From Solibacteraceae bacterium (GTDB lineage Bacteria; Acidobacteriota; Terriglobia; Bryobacterales; Bryobacteraceae), in assembly GCA_026984795.1 (NCBI GenBank), contig JALSRK010000008.1, positions 24,039 through 88,038 on the forward strand: a stretch of DNA of 64,000 nt, read 5' to 3'. Below, one piece after another: positions 43,684-52,107 of this stretch (positions within the stretch are counted from its first letter, which is position 1; each line of letters starts with the position of its first letter). A model generated the notes under the pieces. It was given only the letters and a program-made list of their open reading frames with translations, was not told the origin of the DNA and made no database searches. The position numbers were made by a program, and so were the translations under genes.

Positions 43684-43986
43684 TTGTCTGCTGAACCTCC
43701 GGCTCGGGATTCCCGGCTGCGGCGGTTGTTACACTGGGCGCAGGTGGTATTGCGGAAGACCTTCCGGCTGTTTCTTGGATTCGGACTGCTGTTCGTCGGC
43801 ATCCTGGGTCTGCTGTTGCCGGTGATGCCCGGCTGGATCTTCGTGATCCCGGGCTTGCTGATCCTCAGCGAATATTTCCCGCCGGTTCGCCGGCTCGTGG
43901 ACTGGGCGAAGGAGCGGGCGCGGAGGGCGGGCATCAGCGTTCCCGATCCGAAAGCCCCGGGTTCCGGGCGCGGCTCACCGGATTAG
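43684..43986 (+). CDS. small PGPGW-type membrane protein
   Basis: Up to 100 residues from a TTG at 43684; a GTG at 43744 would give an 80-residue form that keeps both membrane helices. The motif LPVMPGWIFVIPGLLILSEYF matches the PGPGW family of small two-helix membrane proteins of unknown function. The tail is basic. It lies between the radical SAM gene (divergent) and the tRNA gene. The start codon is uncertain because no strong ribosome-binding site is present before either codon. Confidence 0.65.
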   Translation: MSAEPPARDSRLRRLLHWAQVVLRKTFRLFLGFGLLFVGILGLLLPVMPGWIFVIPGLLILSEYFPPVRRLVDWAKERARRAGISVPDPKAPGSGRGSPD

Positions 43987-44051
43987 AGGGAGTGCCTGCG
44001 GCTCCGTTCGGGGCGCCCCTCGCCGCCTGGCACGGATTGAACTTCGTTGTA

Positions 44052-44057
44052 TATAAT
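44052..44057 (+). promoter_or_regulatory. -10 element of the tRNA-Gln gene
   Basis: A perfect TATAAT stands 20 bases before the first base of the tRNA. A TTGAAC at 44037 is too close (9 bases) to be its -35, and no better -35 is seen. Confidence 0.55.
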
Positions 44058-44076
44058 AGGGATTGGACGACGCCGC

Positions 44077-44150
44077 TGGGAGGTCGTCTAATGGTAAGAC
44101 AGCAGACTCTGGATCTGCTTATCGGGGTTCGAGTCCCTGCCTCCCAGCCA
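44077..44150 (+). tRNA. tRNA-Gln (anticodon CTG), CCA encoded
   Basis: 74 bases. The acceptor arm pairs TGGGAGG with CCTCCCA, followed by G and encoded CCA. The D arm pairs GTCT with AGAC, the anticodon stem GCAGA with TCTGC around loop CTCTGGA (anticodon CTG, reading CAG), and the T arm CGGGG with CCCTG around TTCGAGT. The U1-A72 first pair is typical of tRNA-Gln. Confidence 0.95.
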
Positions 44151-44341
44151 AGTCTCTCCGTTTTCCCGCAATAGTTTAAGGGTCCCTTGCCGTTGTTTCC
44201 CGGCCTGTCCTGCCGTCGCCCGGGACAGGCGCGGCCGCGGCCATTTCCTCGACCGCTAAAGTGGGCTGTGAATGGCGAGCGGCCCGATGTCAGGGACCAG
44301 CGTCTCCACCACGTTCGTCGCCGGGTGGGCCAGCTTGGGTC

Positions 44342-45409
44342 TCAGCGTTCGGCGGAGGCGGCGGCGGCCGTGGCCGATTTTCTTCTGGAATTCCCGTCCC
44401 GCCCCGGTTCCGGCAATTCGAGTTTCCGGCGGAGCTTCGTTTCCACCGCCTCGGCCACGTCCGGATGCTTCTCGAGGAACTCAGCGGCCCTGTCGCGCCC
44501 TTGGCCCAGGCGCTTGTCCCCGAAGCTGTACCAGGTGCCGCTCTTGACCACCTGCCCGTGACGGGCCCCCAGCTCCACCAGTTCCGCTTCCCGCCACACG
44601 CCCCGGCCGTAGAGCAGTTCGATCTCAGCCTCACGGAACGGTCCTGCGAGCTTGTTCTTTACTACTTTGACCCGGGTGCGGTTGCCTACCAGCTCATCGC
44701 CGCGCTTGATCGCCCCGATCCGCCGCACCTCCATCCGGACGGAGGCGTAGAACTTGAGCGCCCGCCCGCCGGTCGTCGTCTCCGGGTTGCCGAACATCAC
44801 TCCGATCTTCTCCCGGATCTGGTTGATGAAGATCAGGCAAGTGCCTTTGCGGGCCACGAGTCCGGTGAGCTTCCGCAGCGCTTGGGACATCAGCCGCGCC
44901 TGCAGTCCCATATGGCTGTCGCCCATCTCTCCCTCGAGCTCGGCCCGGGGCACGAGCGCCGCCACGGAATCGACGACCGCCACGTCCAGCACGCCCGAGT
45001 TCACCAGAGCCGCGGTAATCTCCAGGGCCTGTTCGCCACAGTCCGGCTGTGAGAGCAACAGGTTCTCGACGTCAACTCCCAGCCGCCGGGCATAGTCACC
45101 GTCCAGGGCGTGCTCGGCGTCGATAAAAGCGGCCACGCCGCCCATCCGATGCGTTGCGGCGATGATCTGCAAGGCCAGTGTCGTTTTGCCGGAGGCTTCC
45201 GGGCCATAGATCTCCACCACGCGGCCTTGCGGTACGCCGCCGATCCCCAGGGCGGCATCCACCGCCAGCGATCCGGTGGAGATGACGTCCACCGGCACCG
45301 CAGCCCGGTCACCCCACCTCAGCACGGCTCCCTGCCCATGTCGCCTTTCGATTTCCGAGATCGTGGTTGAGATGGCTTTGTCGATTACGTCGGGGCCGAC
45401 CTTCAGCAT
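44342..45409 (-). CDS. recA: recombinase RecA
   Basis: 355 residues from the ATG at 45409, which sits five bases after GGTGAG; a GTG two codons upstream has no room for a site. Walker A is GPEASGKTT, loop L1 lies in [11 protein letters not shown], loop L2 in [13 protein letters not shown], and FINQIREK is intact. RecA forms filaments on single-stranded DNA for recombination and SOS induction. The C-terminal tail is basic and Ala/Ser-rich, not acidic as in E. coli. Many Acidobacteriota carry several recA copies, so this may not be the only one. It lies next to tRNA-Gln, convergent. Confidence 0.95.
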   Translation of the reverse strand: MLKVGPDVIDKAISTTISEIERRHGQGAVLRWGDRAAVPVDVISTGSLAVDAALGIGGVPQGRVVEIYGPEASGKTTLALQIIAATHRMGGVAAFIDAEHALDGDYARRLGVDVENLLLSQPDCGEQALEITAALVNSGVLDVAVVDSVAALVPRAELEGEMGDSHMGLQARLMSQALRKLTGLVARKGTCLIFINQIREKIGVMFGNPETTTGGRALKFYASVRMEVRRIGAIKRGDELVGNRTRVKVVKNKLAGPFREAEIELLYGRGVWREAELVELGARHGQVVKSGTWYSFGDKRLGQGRDRAAEFLEKHPDVAEAVETKLRRKLELPEPGRDGNSRRKSATAAAASAER

Positions 45410-45468
45410 GCACACTCACCTTTCCGCCGCCCCACCGGGGTTGCTGTAGCCTGTCGGACGGGGCGCCT

Positions 45469-45474
45469 GTATAA
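45469..45474 (-). promoter_or_regulatory. weak candidate -10 of recA
   Basis: TTATAC on the minus strand would start transcription about 53 bases before the ATG. No -35 match. It lies beside the inverted repeat at 45483-45506. Confidence 0.3.
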
Positions 45475-45482
45475 GTCAGTGG

Positions 45483-45506
45483 CCTGAGCACGCCGTTGCT
45501 CTCAGG
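45483..45506 (-). repeat. inverted repeat upstream of recA
   Basis: CCTGAG and CTCAGG, 12 bases apart, form a perfect 6-bp palindrome just upstream of the candidate recA -10. It may be an operator for recA; it does not match the E. coli or Bacillus LexA consensus. Confidence 0.4.
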
Positions 45507-45550
45507 GAAACTCCACTGCCCGCCCGTCGGGCCTGTGTTTCGACCGGTGT

Positions 45551-45583
45551 GGTCGGTTCCCCTTCTGCTCCGGGAACCCAACC
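45551..45583 (-). terminator. hairpin between sialidase-like gene and recA
   Basis: GGTCGGTTCCC and GGGAACCCAACC form an 11-bp stem with one bulge and a 10-base loop, 36 bases after the sialidase-like stop. No T run follows on the minus strand, so it may be a Rho-aided terminator or transcript-end stabiliser that insulates recA. Confidence 0.5.
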
Positions 45584-45619
45584 AGAAGAGGGCAGCCATC
45601 AGCATCGGCGGCCGGAAAC

Positions 45620-47476
45620 TCAGTGTCCGCTGTCGGCCCGCCAGTTGCCGACGGCCTCGGTGACCATGATGGGGCGGCGGTAGATCCGCACTCCCAGCAG
45701 CTCGGTGTGCGGCAGGGCATCCGGAAGCACCCGCAACGCCGGCCCCCCGGTGACCTCGCCGATCTCTTCCCGTGGCTCGATGCGCCCCCGAGCCCGGAAG
45801 ACCGTCTGGTGGAACCTGCCGTAGCCGTATTTGCGAAGGTCGCTCGAGCCTCCGTCGCACAGCCGCCCGTCCACGACCGCCGCCAGCAGCTTGGGTCCGC
45901 CGTCGACGATGAAGGCCACGCTGTGCGGCGCGTCTGGGGTGATGAGGCCGGGGTCGGTTTCCCATGAGAACGAACGATCCCCGTCGGAGATCGTGATCTC
46001 CAGGGCGTGCCGCCAGACGGTACGGATCCGAATGCCCGCCCCGTCCGGCGCGGTGGAGTCCAGAAGCACCTGCCCGGGATCGGCGTACCGCATCCGCAGG
46101 CGCAGCTCGACGGTAAAGCCGCCGCCGGCGGCCAGATCCGCCAGCCGGGGCATGGGCAGCGAGGAGCCCGGGCGGAGCGAGTCCGCGCGGTACTCGGCGG
46201 CCAGGCCGTCGCGGGCTACCTCCTTGCGCTCGAACTGCGACCAGAGCATTTCCAGCCACGCAGACGGGATCTCGCCCACCCGGGCCGTCGTCTTCTGGGT
46301 GGCGGTCAGGAAATACCGGCCGTCCTGCTCGATCAGGTCCGGGTAGCTGCAGCCTTCCAGATAGTTGTCCACGTAACGGACCAGCTCCGGCTGCGACCAG
46401 TGGATCTTGCCCCCGATCTCGATGCCGCCCGAAAGCCAGGCCAGGTTGCGGCTGCCGGCCGCCTCGCCGGAGTTGTACCAGCGGTGCCCGTTGTTGTGGA
46501 ACCAGAACAGGTAGCGGCCGCTCGTGGTCTTCCAGATCCGCGGGCAAGCGCGGGGATGCCGGATGAGCTGTCCGCCCGGCGTGTAGCGGGCATATTCCGG
46601 GCCCGTGAACGTGCGGCCGCGGTCGTGGGAGTAGTAGTGGACGGGGTGGCCTTCGACGGTGCGGGCCATCACGTAGAGAGTTCCGTCGCTGAGGGCCACC
46701 AGATTGTGCTCGTCGCAAACCGGCCCGTTGACGCTTCCCAGACCCTGGTCGCCTTCGGGGAGCATTTCCCACTTGTGCTTGCGCGGGTCCGGCTCGGTGA
46801 GCAGGTTCGGGCTGTAAAGGATGATGCCGCGATCCTCGGGCATGAAGCCGTAGCCGAAGTAAGCGATCTTGGCCGCCCCCAGGAAGACCTCGCCGCGGTC
46901 GATGATCGGCTTGCCGATGCCCCAGAACAGGTGCACGTCTCTGCCTAACGGGTTCTTGTAATCGAAGTAGAGATTCCGCAGGGGGATGTAGTAGCGGTCC
47001 CGTGACCAGGTCCGGCCGCCGTCGTCGCTGTACTTGTAGGCGTAGTAGCCGAGGGTGTCGACGCGGCTGCGGCGGCCGGTGAGGGCCCCGTTGTCCCGCA
47101 GGTCGTCCCGGTTGTAGGTGTAGAAAACATAGATGCGGCCGGCGGGGGTGATGAGCGGCATGGCCCAGGAGGCTTCCGGGCCGTCCGAGGGCTCGATGGA
47201 GACGAGCGGCGTCCAACTGCGGCCTTTGTCCGTAGAGCGCGTAGCCACGATGTGCTGGCCCTTGTCGCCTTCGCGTCCCGGGCCGGTAGTCATCACGCAG
47301 ACCCATGCCCCGCCGCGGGTGAGGACTACGTAGGGCTGGTCGCAGTAGCCCTCGCTTGGGATTTCGAAACCTTCGGAAAACCGCCGCCAGTCCGGCTGTA
47401 GTCCTGCAGCCGCAGCCGGAGCGGAGGAGACGGTGACGACTCCGATGAGGAGAAAAGCGATTGTGGCTTCGCGCAT
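45620..47476 (-). CDS. secreted BNR/sialidase-like protein with C-terminal LamG-like domain
   Basis: 618 residues from the ATG at 47476, which begins a signal peptide (MREATIAFLLIGVVTVSSAPAAAA) after a GAGGGAG site; the frame extends 22 codons further upstream without signal features. Three Asp-box motifs are visible (STDKGRSWTP, SDDGGRTWSRD, SHDRGRTFTG), giving a six-bladed propeller (about 30-420). Residues of about 430-618 are beta-rich, LamG/concanavalin-like (FTVELRLRMRY). The Arg triad of true sialidases cannot be assigned by eye, so the substrate is unknown; a surface glycan is likely. Confidence 0.8.
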   Translation of the reverse strand: MREATIAFLLIGVVTVSSAPAAAAGLQPDWRRFSEGFEIPSEGYCDQPYVVLTRGGAWVCVMTTGPGREGDKGQHIVATRSTDKGRSWTPLVSIEPSDGPEASWAMPLITPAGRIYVFYTYNRDDLRDNGALTGRRSRVDTLGYYAYKYSDDGGRTWSRDRYYIPLRNLYFDYKNPLGRDVHLFWGIGKPIIDRGEVFLGAAKIAYFGYGFMPEDRGIILYSPNLLTEPDPRKHKWEMLPEGDQGLGSVNGPVCDEHNLVALSDGTLYVMARTVEGHPVHYYSHDRGRTFTGPEYARYTPGGQLIRHPRACPRIWKTTSGRYLFWFHNNGHRWYNSGEAAGSRNLAWLSGGIEIGGKIHWSQPELVRYVDNYLEGCSYPDLIEQDGRYFLTATQKTTARVGEIPSAWLEMLWSQFERKEVARDGLAAEYRADSLRPGSSLPMPRLADLAAGGGFTVELRLRMRYADPGQVLLDSTAPDGAGIRIRTVWRHALEITISDGDRSFSWETDPGLITPDAPHSVAFIVDGGPKLLAAVVDGRLCDGGSSDLRKYGYGRFHQTVFRARGRIEPREEIGEVTGGPALRVLPDALPHTELLGVRIYRRPIMVTEAVGNWRADSGH

Positions 47477-47566
47477 TGCGGGGCTCCCTCGAGGGGCTGG
47501 AGTTCCGTCCGGAGGTCGCGGCTCCGAGCTCCGGCCGGGCAAACACAGCTTACGGCTTGCGCTAGG

Positions 47567-49375
47567 ATGAGATCAATCTGCCTCATGATCTGGAGAACAG
47601 CCGTCGTTACGCTGGCGTTGGGTGCGATTGCCGCCTACGGGCAGCCGGCAATAGAGGAGATCAAGATCCATGCCGATCCGGCCCCCCGCGTGCGCCCCTT
47701 CGAGACCATCACTCTGCAGGTACGCGTCTACGGTGAGCTTGACGGAGAGCGGGGAAGGCTGCGCCGCGACGGGGCCAAACTCGAAGTTCTGGAACCGGAC
47801 GGCGGCTGGCTCACCAAGCCCTTCCGGTACCAGGGCAAGGACGACGAGGAGTTCCTCAACGAGTTCCAGTCCACCGCCGGGCGCATCTTCGGCCAGCTCG
47901 CCGGCGAGTTCGTCCTGCAGGACGCGGTCCTCTACATCGCGCCGGAGAAGCCCGGGCGCTACACGGTGCGGGCGGAGCTGGAAGGCCGCCAGGCCGAGAT
48001 CACCATCGAGGTGAGCCGTTCTGCGCCCTCGTACAAGAAGCCGGAGAAGTACTCCTTCGGGCCGGAGCGGCGGCCCGCCGATCCTTACCGCCGGCTGGCC
48101 GAGCACTGGGCCCCAGTGATCGCCCAGGAGACTTGGTGGCAGCCGAAAGCGGACTACATCACACGGTTCGACTACGACGGCGACTGGCAGGGCGACAACA
48201 ACTGGAAACACCTGGAGGAAGGCACTTCGCAAGCGTACGTGCACTATACGGCGATGGAAACCGAGACGCACTGGTTCCTCGTCTACAACATCTTTCACCC
48301 GCGGGACTACTCCGACAAGTGCGTCGCCGGAACCTGCCATGAGAACGACAACGAGGGACTGATCCTGGCCATCCGGAAGGACGGCTCCGAGTTCGGCAAG
48401 CTGCAGGCCATGGAGACGCTGGCGCACAACAACATTTACTCGTTCACCGCCGACCCGACCATTCGCGGAGGCGTGCACGACGTCGACGGGCGCATCGAGT
48501 TCCGGGACCACCGGCCGGTCATCTTCATCGAGTCCGGCGGCCACGGCATCTACGGCGCCCGCTCTTCGCATGCTCGGTACGAGCTTTCGGAGGACCGTTT
48601 CACGGCGGGCACCGGGGTAACCTACGTCTACAAAGGCAAGGCCGAGCGGCCGCGGCATCCCAATGACCGCAATGTGGGCTACGAACTCCTGCCGATCTAC
48701 AGCGAATGGTGGTTGAAGACGGGGAAGGAAACGGGCTGGAAACAGCGCACTTTCGATGACTACTTCACCTATACCCCTCTGGGCGGACGCCCCGGCGCGG
48801 TGTACTCCTCCATCGGGGGCGCTTTCTACGGGCGGGCATTCGGCCGCAACAAGGCCAAGCCTTTCTGGGGCTGGCACGACAACCGGACCAGGAAACGGAA
48901 GGTGCTCGCGGTGGGCCAGTGGGGCCTGGATCCGGCCTACGCGATGTCGCGGGACCTGAAATTCCCGGAACCGTATTCCCTTTCCTACACGTTCAACCCG
49001 TATCTGAACCTGCCCCGCGGTTCGTACCGGATGACGGGATCCGCGCCGGCGGCCCCGGCCGCTCGGGCGCCGCGGTCAGGGACTTACGAGTTCGCCGTAG
49101 TGGTGGACGGCTCGGTGGAAGCGATGATCCGGCGCGGGTATCTCAGTTTCTACGTGCTCTCCGGGGCGCCCGATGTCGAAGCGCAATTCGATCCCGCACA
49201 GGCTATTCCGGCGGCGGAGCTGGCCGACGTCCGGCTGAGGAAGCTGCGCGGCCGCGGGAAGGTGCGCCTGGTAGAGAAGCCGTCGGCGGCGAACGGTTAC
49301 TCGCTCCGCATCCGGATCGATGATCCGAAGGGCGGCCGCTCGGCCTATCGGATCCGGGTGGAGTGGCGGCGGTAA
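47567..49375 (+). CDS. secreted protein of unknown function (possible Vps62-like domain)
   Basis: 602 residues from 47567, or 596 from the ATG at 47585. The second is favoured because TAGGAT at 47563-47568, a possible -10, overlaps the first ATG, and MIWRTAVVTLALGAIAAYG is a good signal peptide. An N-terminal beta domain (about 25-150) comes before a large domain (160-480) with HWAPVIAQETWWQP, NIFHPRDY, CHENDNEG and FIESGGHGIYG. The last stretch and the order of motifs recall the Vps62/DUF946 family, but I am not sure. The His, Cys, Glu and Asp cluster in CHENDNEG may bind metal. It is divergent from the sialidase-like gene. Confidence 0.6.
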   Translation: MRSICLMIWRTAVVTLALGAIAAYGQPAIEEIKIHADPAPRVRPFETITLQVRVYGELDGERGRLRRDGAKLEVLEPDGGWLTKPFRYQGKDDEEFLNEFQSTAGRIFGQLAGEFVLQDAVLYIAPEKPGRYTVRAELEGRQAEITIEVSRSAPSYKKPEKYSFGPERRPADPYRRLAEHWAPVIAQETWWQPKADYITRFDYDGDWQGDNNWKHLEEGTSQAYVHYTAMETETHWFLVYNIFHPRDYSDKCVAGTCHENDNEGLILAIRKDGSEFGKLQAMETLAHNNIYSFTADPTIRGGVHDVDGRIEFRDHRPVIFIESGGHGIYGARSSHARYELSEDRFTAGTGVTYVYKGKAERPRHPNDRNVGYELLPIYSEWWLKTGKETGWKQRTFDDYFTYTPLGGRPGAVYSSIGGAFYGRAFGRNKAKPFWGWHDNRTRKRKVLAVGQWGLDPAYAMSRDLKFPEPYSLSYTFNPYLNLPRGSYRMTGSAPAAPAARAPRSGTYEFAVVVDGSVEAMIRRGYLSFYVLSGAPDVEAQFDPAQAIPAAELADVRLRKLRGRGKVRLVEKPSAANGYSLRIRIDDPKGGRSAYRIRVEWRR

Positions 49376-49465
49376 CCCGGCCGGGAAGTTTCGGGCTGAG
49401 TGGGGGACTTCCGGCCCCGGCCCCCGGAGCCCCAGCCCGGTGATTTATGCTAGGGTGAAGTTTTT

Positions 49466-50359
49466 GTGACCGCCCGGTTCCGCTTGTTCCGCTCCTACGA
49501 GTACATCCTGCTCTCGTATTTCCTCTACACCAGCGTACTGGCGCTCGTGCTGCCCTTGAAGCGGCCGGTGCCGGCGGTGGTTCTCGCCTTGAACGCCCTC
49601 GTGCTGGGGGGCCTTGCCTTTCTCGCCTACGCGGACTCGTTGCGGCGGCGGGAATTCCTGGCGATCGTTCGCGACTGGTACGCGCCGTCCCTGCTCCTCC
49701 TGGCTTACCGGGAGATGGGCTGGTTCGCACAACCGCATACCTCGCGGGTGCTCGAGGACGCGTGGGTGGCGTGGGACCGGTTGCTGCTGAACGAATGGGG
49801 GTTGCGCAAGGTGATCGAGGTCTTGGGGCCGGTCGGGCCGGGCATCCTCGAGATCGCTTACGTCTTCGTCTACGCCATGGCGCCGCTGGCGATGGCGGCC
49901 TTCTACCTTTGCAAATGCCGTGACCGTGTGCCGGCGTTCCTGTTCAACTTCACGCTGGCGGTCCTCATCGTCTACGCGCTGTTTCCATACTTCCCGTCGG
50001 AACCGCCGTGGTACAACTACCCCGGCGCTGATTTTCCCACTTACGAAACAATCTTCCGGAGGCTCAACCGGGCAATGCTCGAGAGCCAGGGGATCCACAC
50101 GAGCGTCTTCCCGAGCGCTCACGTAGCCGGGGCCATGTCAGCGGCGTTCGGGGTAATGCGGCTATTGCCGGAAAGGAAGTGGCTGGGCCGCGCGTGGCTG
50201 GCGCTGGCGATTCTGATCGCCGTGGCGACGGTCTACTGCCGGTACCACTACAGCGCCGACGCCCTGGCCGGCCTGGGGATCGCCGTGGCGGCGACGGCGG
50301 TCAGCGTGAGGTGGGAAAAGCGCAGCCGGATGGCGTCTTTGGGGCGGCTCCGGCCTTAG
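49466..50359 (+). CDS. PAP2-superfamily membrane protein (inositolphosphotransferase-like)
   Basis: 297 residues, GTG start at 49466, with about six membrane helices. The PAP2 motifs are SVFPSAHVAGA (PSxH, about 211-221) and CRYHYSADALAG (RxxHxxxD, about 257-268), the catalytic His and Asp residues being intact. The long N-terminal part fits the PAP2-3/Aur1-like branch, which moves phospho-head groups or hydrolyses lipid phosphates. An AGGGTGAAG ribosome-binding site or extended -10 (TGCTAGGGT, 49448-49456) precedes it. The 3' end overlaps convergent fmdB-like gene by four bases. Confidence 0.83.
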   Translation: MTARFRLFRSYEYILLSYFLYTSVLALVLPLKRPVPAVVLALNALVLGGLAFLAYADSLRRREFLAIVRDWYAPSLLLLAYREMGWFAQPHTSRVLEDAWVAWDRLLLNEWGLRKVIEVLGPVGPGILEIAYVFVYAMAPLAMAAFYLCKCRDRVPAFLFNFTLAVLIVYALFPYFPSEPPWYNYPGADFPTYETIFRRLNRAMLESQGIHTSVFPSAHVAGAMSAAFGVMRLLPERKWLGRAWLALAILIAVATVYCRYHYSADALAGLGIAVAATAVSVRWEKRSRMASLGRLRP

Positions 50360-50634
50360 TCTTTCTTCGGTGTGGCGCCGGTCTTTTCCGGCTTCGACGC
50401 GCTGGCCTTTCCCCCGGACTTGGATTGCGCCGAGGCCCCTGGCTTTCCGTTCCCGCCGCGGGCGTAATCGGTCACGTACCAGCCGGTGCCTTTGAATTGG
50501 AGACCCGGCGCTGAGATCAGGCGCTGCAGCGGCCCTCCGCAGACCTCACAAGTCGTCAGGGGCGGATCAGAGAACTTCTGCCTTTTCTCGATCACGGTTT
50601 CACAGTTCTCACAGCGGTACTCATAAATCGGCAT
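50356..50634 (-). CDS. FmdB-family zinc-ribbon protein
   Basis: 92 residues. The opening MPIYEYRCENCE, then TCEVCGG gives the CxxC...CxxC zinc ribbon of the FmdB/putative regulatory family (residues 1-45). The tail is Lys/Ser/Gly-rich and disordered. The function of the family is not known; members are small cytoplasmic proteins. It lies 45 bases after the S41 homologue in the leftward direction and may be the last gene of the haem operon transcript. Confidence 0.88.
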   Translation of the reverse strand: MPIYEYRCENCETVIEKRQKFSDPPLTTCEVCGGPLQRLISAPGLQFKGTGWYVTDYARGGNGKPGASAQSKSGGKASASKPEKTGATPKKD

Positions 50635-50679
50635 GGCCTTCCTCTCGTCCGAGCAGTTCCAAACGACGCTTCAACAGCG

Positions 50680-51975
50680 CTACAGGCGCGGCTGTGGCAA
50701 CCTTTCCGGGCCGAGCCAGTTGCCGTCCCGGGCGTGGCCGCCGGAGGAGCCGCGCGAAGCCACTTTGCCGCCGGCGCCCTTCTTCAACACCTCGATCGCC
50801 TTTTCGAGCAGCGGATCCCGGTCCACCGGAAGGTCGGGCAGCCGCTCGATCGTGGGCTTTTCCCCCTCCACCTGCTCCGGGTACCGGTCTTGAGCGATGA
50901 GGGGCACCGAAGGTTTGACTCGCTTGTCCTGGATGGGCTCACCACTGGGGCTGTGGTATTTCGCTACAGAAAGGATTACGGCGCCGCCGCCCCGGAGCGG
51001 CACGGCGCGGCGGATTGCGGCGTCTCCGTAAGTCTGCTCACCCACGACTTCGCAGCGCTTGTTGCCGAGCAAGGCGGCCGCGGCCACTTCCGCCCCGTTG
51101 GCGGTGCCGCGGTTGACCACCACCACCAGCGGCGCTCGGCTGACGGTGGTCTCCCGGCTGGCTCTGAATTCCTTCTTCGGAATCTTCTGGCCCTCGACAT
51201 AAGCCATGAGCCCTTCGTCCAGGAAAAGATCGGCCAGGGCCAGACCCTCTTCGGGATCCCCGGCCGCGGCCCGGCGGAGATCCAGGAGGATCTTTCGGGC
51301 GCCTTCGGCTTGCAGCTTCCGCAAGTGCCGCGCGACTTCCGCCGCCTTGCCTTTCTCCAGGCTGCGAACCTTGATGTAACCGATATTGCCGCCGACAATC
51401 TGCGAGGCGACCGGAGGGTAACGGATCGGCTCCCGCACCAGGTGAACTTCTACAGGATCGGTGCTCAGCCGCACCCGCAGGATCGACAGGGTTACTTCGC
51501 TGCCCGGCTCCCCGCGCAAGAGCATCTCCGCATAAGCCAGGGGCATATCGCGGGTCGCCACTCCGTCGATGGTTTCGATCAAGTCGCCGGTGGTGAGCCC
51601 GGCGCGGTCGGCCGGGGAACCGACGATGGAATCCACCACGCCGACATAGCCGATCTTGCGGGACAGGATCAGCCCGACGCCGGCGCGCTCCACTTTCTGC
51701 TCGTCGAGATACTTCTCGTACTGTTCCTTGTTGAGATAGCTGGCGAATGGATCGATCGATTCGAGCAGGCCATGCAAGGCTCCGAGAGTAACGCCTTGCA
51801 TATCCGGCTCTTCGACATAGTCACTCTTGATCCGCGTCAACACCTCGGTGTAGACGGCGAAGTGGCGGTAGACGTCAGCGGGGTTTGTCTGGCGGGCCAG
51901 GACGCTTCCCAGCAGGAACAGAAGAATCAGCGCCGAGGACAAAAAGATGACGGAAAACTTCGTTACGCGATACAT
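50680..51975 (-). CDS. S41 C-terminal-processing-peptidase homologue, catalytically dead
   Basis: 431 residues from the ATG at 51975, which starts a signal anchor (KFSVIFLSSALILLFLLG); an upstream in-frame start is not coding-like. Helical N-terminal part, PDZ domain (about 95-180) with GVGLIL and AGLTTGDLIETIDG, then the S41 fold. Where active enzymes have SASASE, this protein has TANGAE, so the nucleophile Ser is Asn; where they have GKGxVQ, it has GDAAIR, so the general-base Lys is Asp and the Gln is Arg. The protein should therefore bind peptides without cutting. It lies 132 bases after the haem genes. Confidence 0.9.
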   Translation of the reverse strand: MYRVTKFSVIFLSSALILLFLLGSVLARQTNPADVYRHFAVYTEVLTRIKSDYVEEPDMQGVTLGALHGLLESIDPFASYLNKEQYEKYLDEQKVERAGVGLILSRKIGYVGVVDSIVGSPADRAGLTTGDLIETIDGVATRDMPLAYAEMLLRGEPGSEVTLSILRVRLSTDPVEVHLVREPIRYPPVASQIVGGNIGYIKVRSLEKGKAAEVARHLRKLQAEGARKILLDLRRAAAGDPEEGLALADLFLDEGLMAYVEGQKIPKKEFRASRETTVSRAPLVVVVNRGTANGAEVAAAALLGNKRCEVVGEQTYGDAAIRRAVPLRGGGAVILSVAKYHSPSGEPIQDKRVKPSVPLIAQDRYPEQVEGEKPTIERLPDLPVDRDPLLEKAIEVLKKGAGGKVASRGSSGGHARDGNWLGPERLPQPRL

Positions 51976-52107
51976 ACGGTTGCCCGGCCCGGAGTTGGAA
52001 GCCGGCCCCCAGCAGTCAACAACCAGTATATCAGACGCATGCCTCCGGCCAACGCGTTCCGCCGGGAACCGGTACCCATCCTGCACGCTGTGGAAGCCGG
52101 CGCCGCT

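Noticed and set aside
44037..44042. TTGAAC as -35 for tRNA-Gln
   Set aside because: Only nine bases from the TATAAT, too short for sigma-70-type binding.
45466..45478. CTGTATAAGTCAG as an SOS box for recA
   Set aside because: The E. coli form needs CTGT-N8-ACAG; the second half-site is absent.
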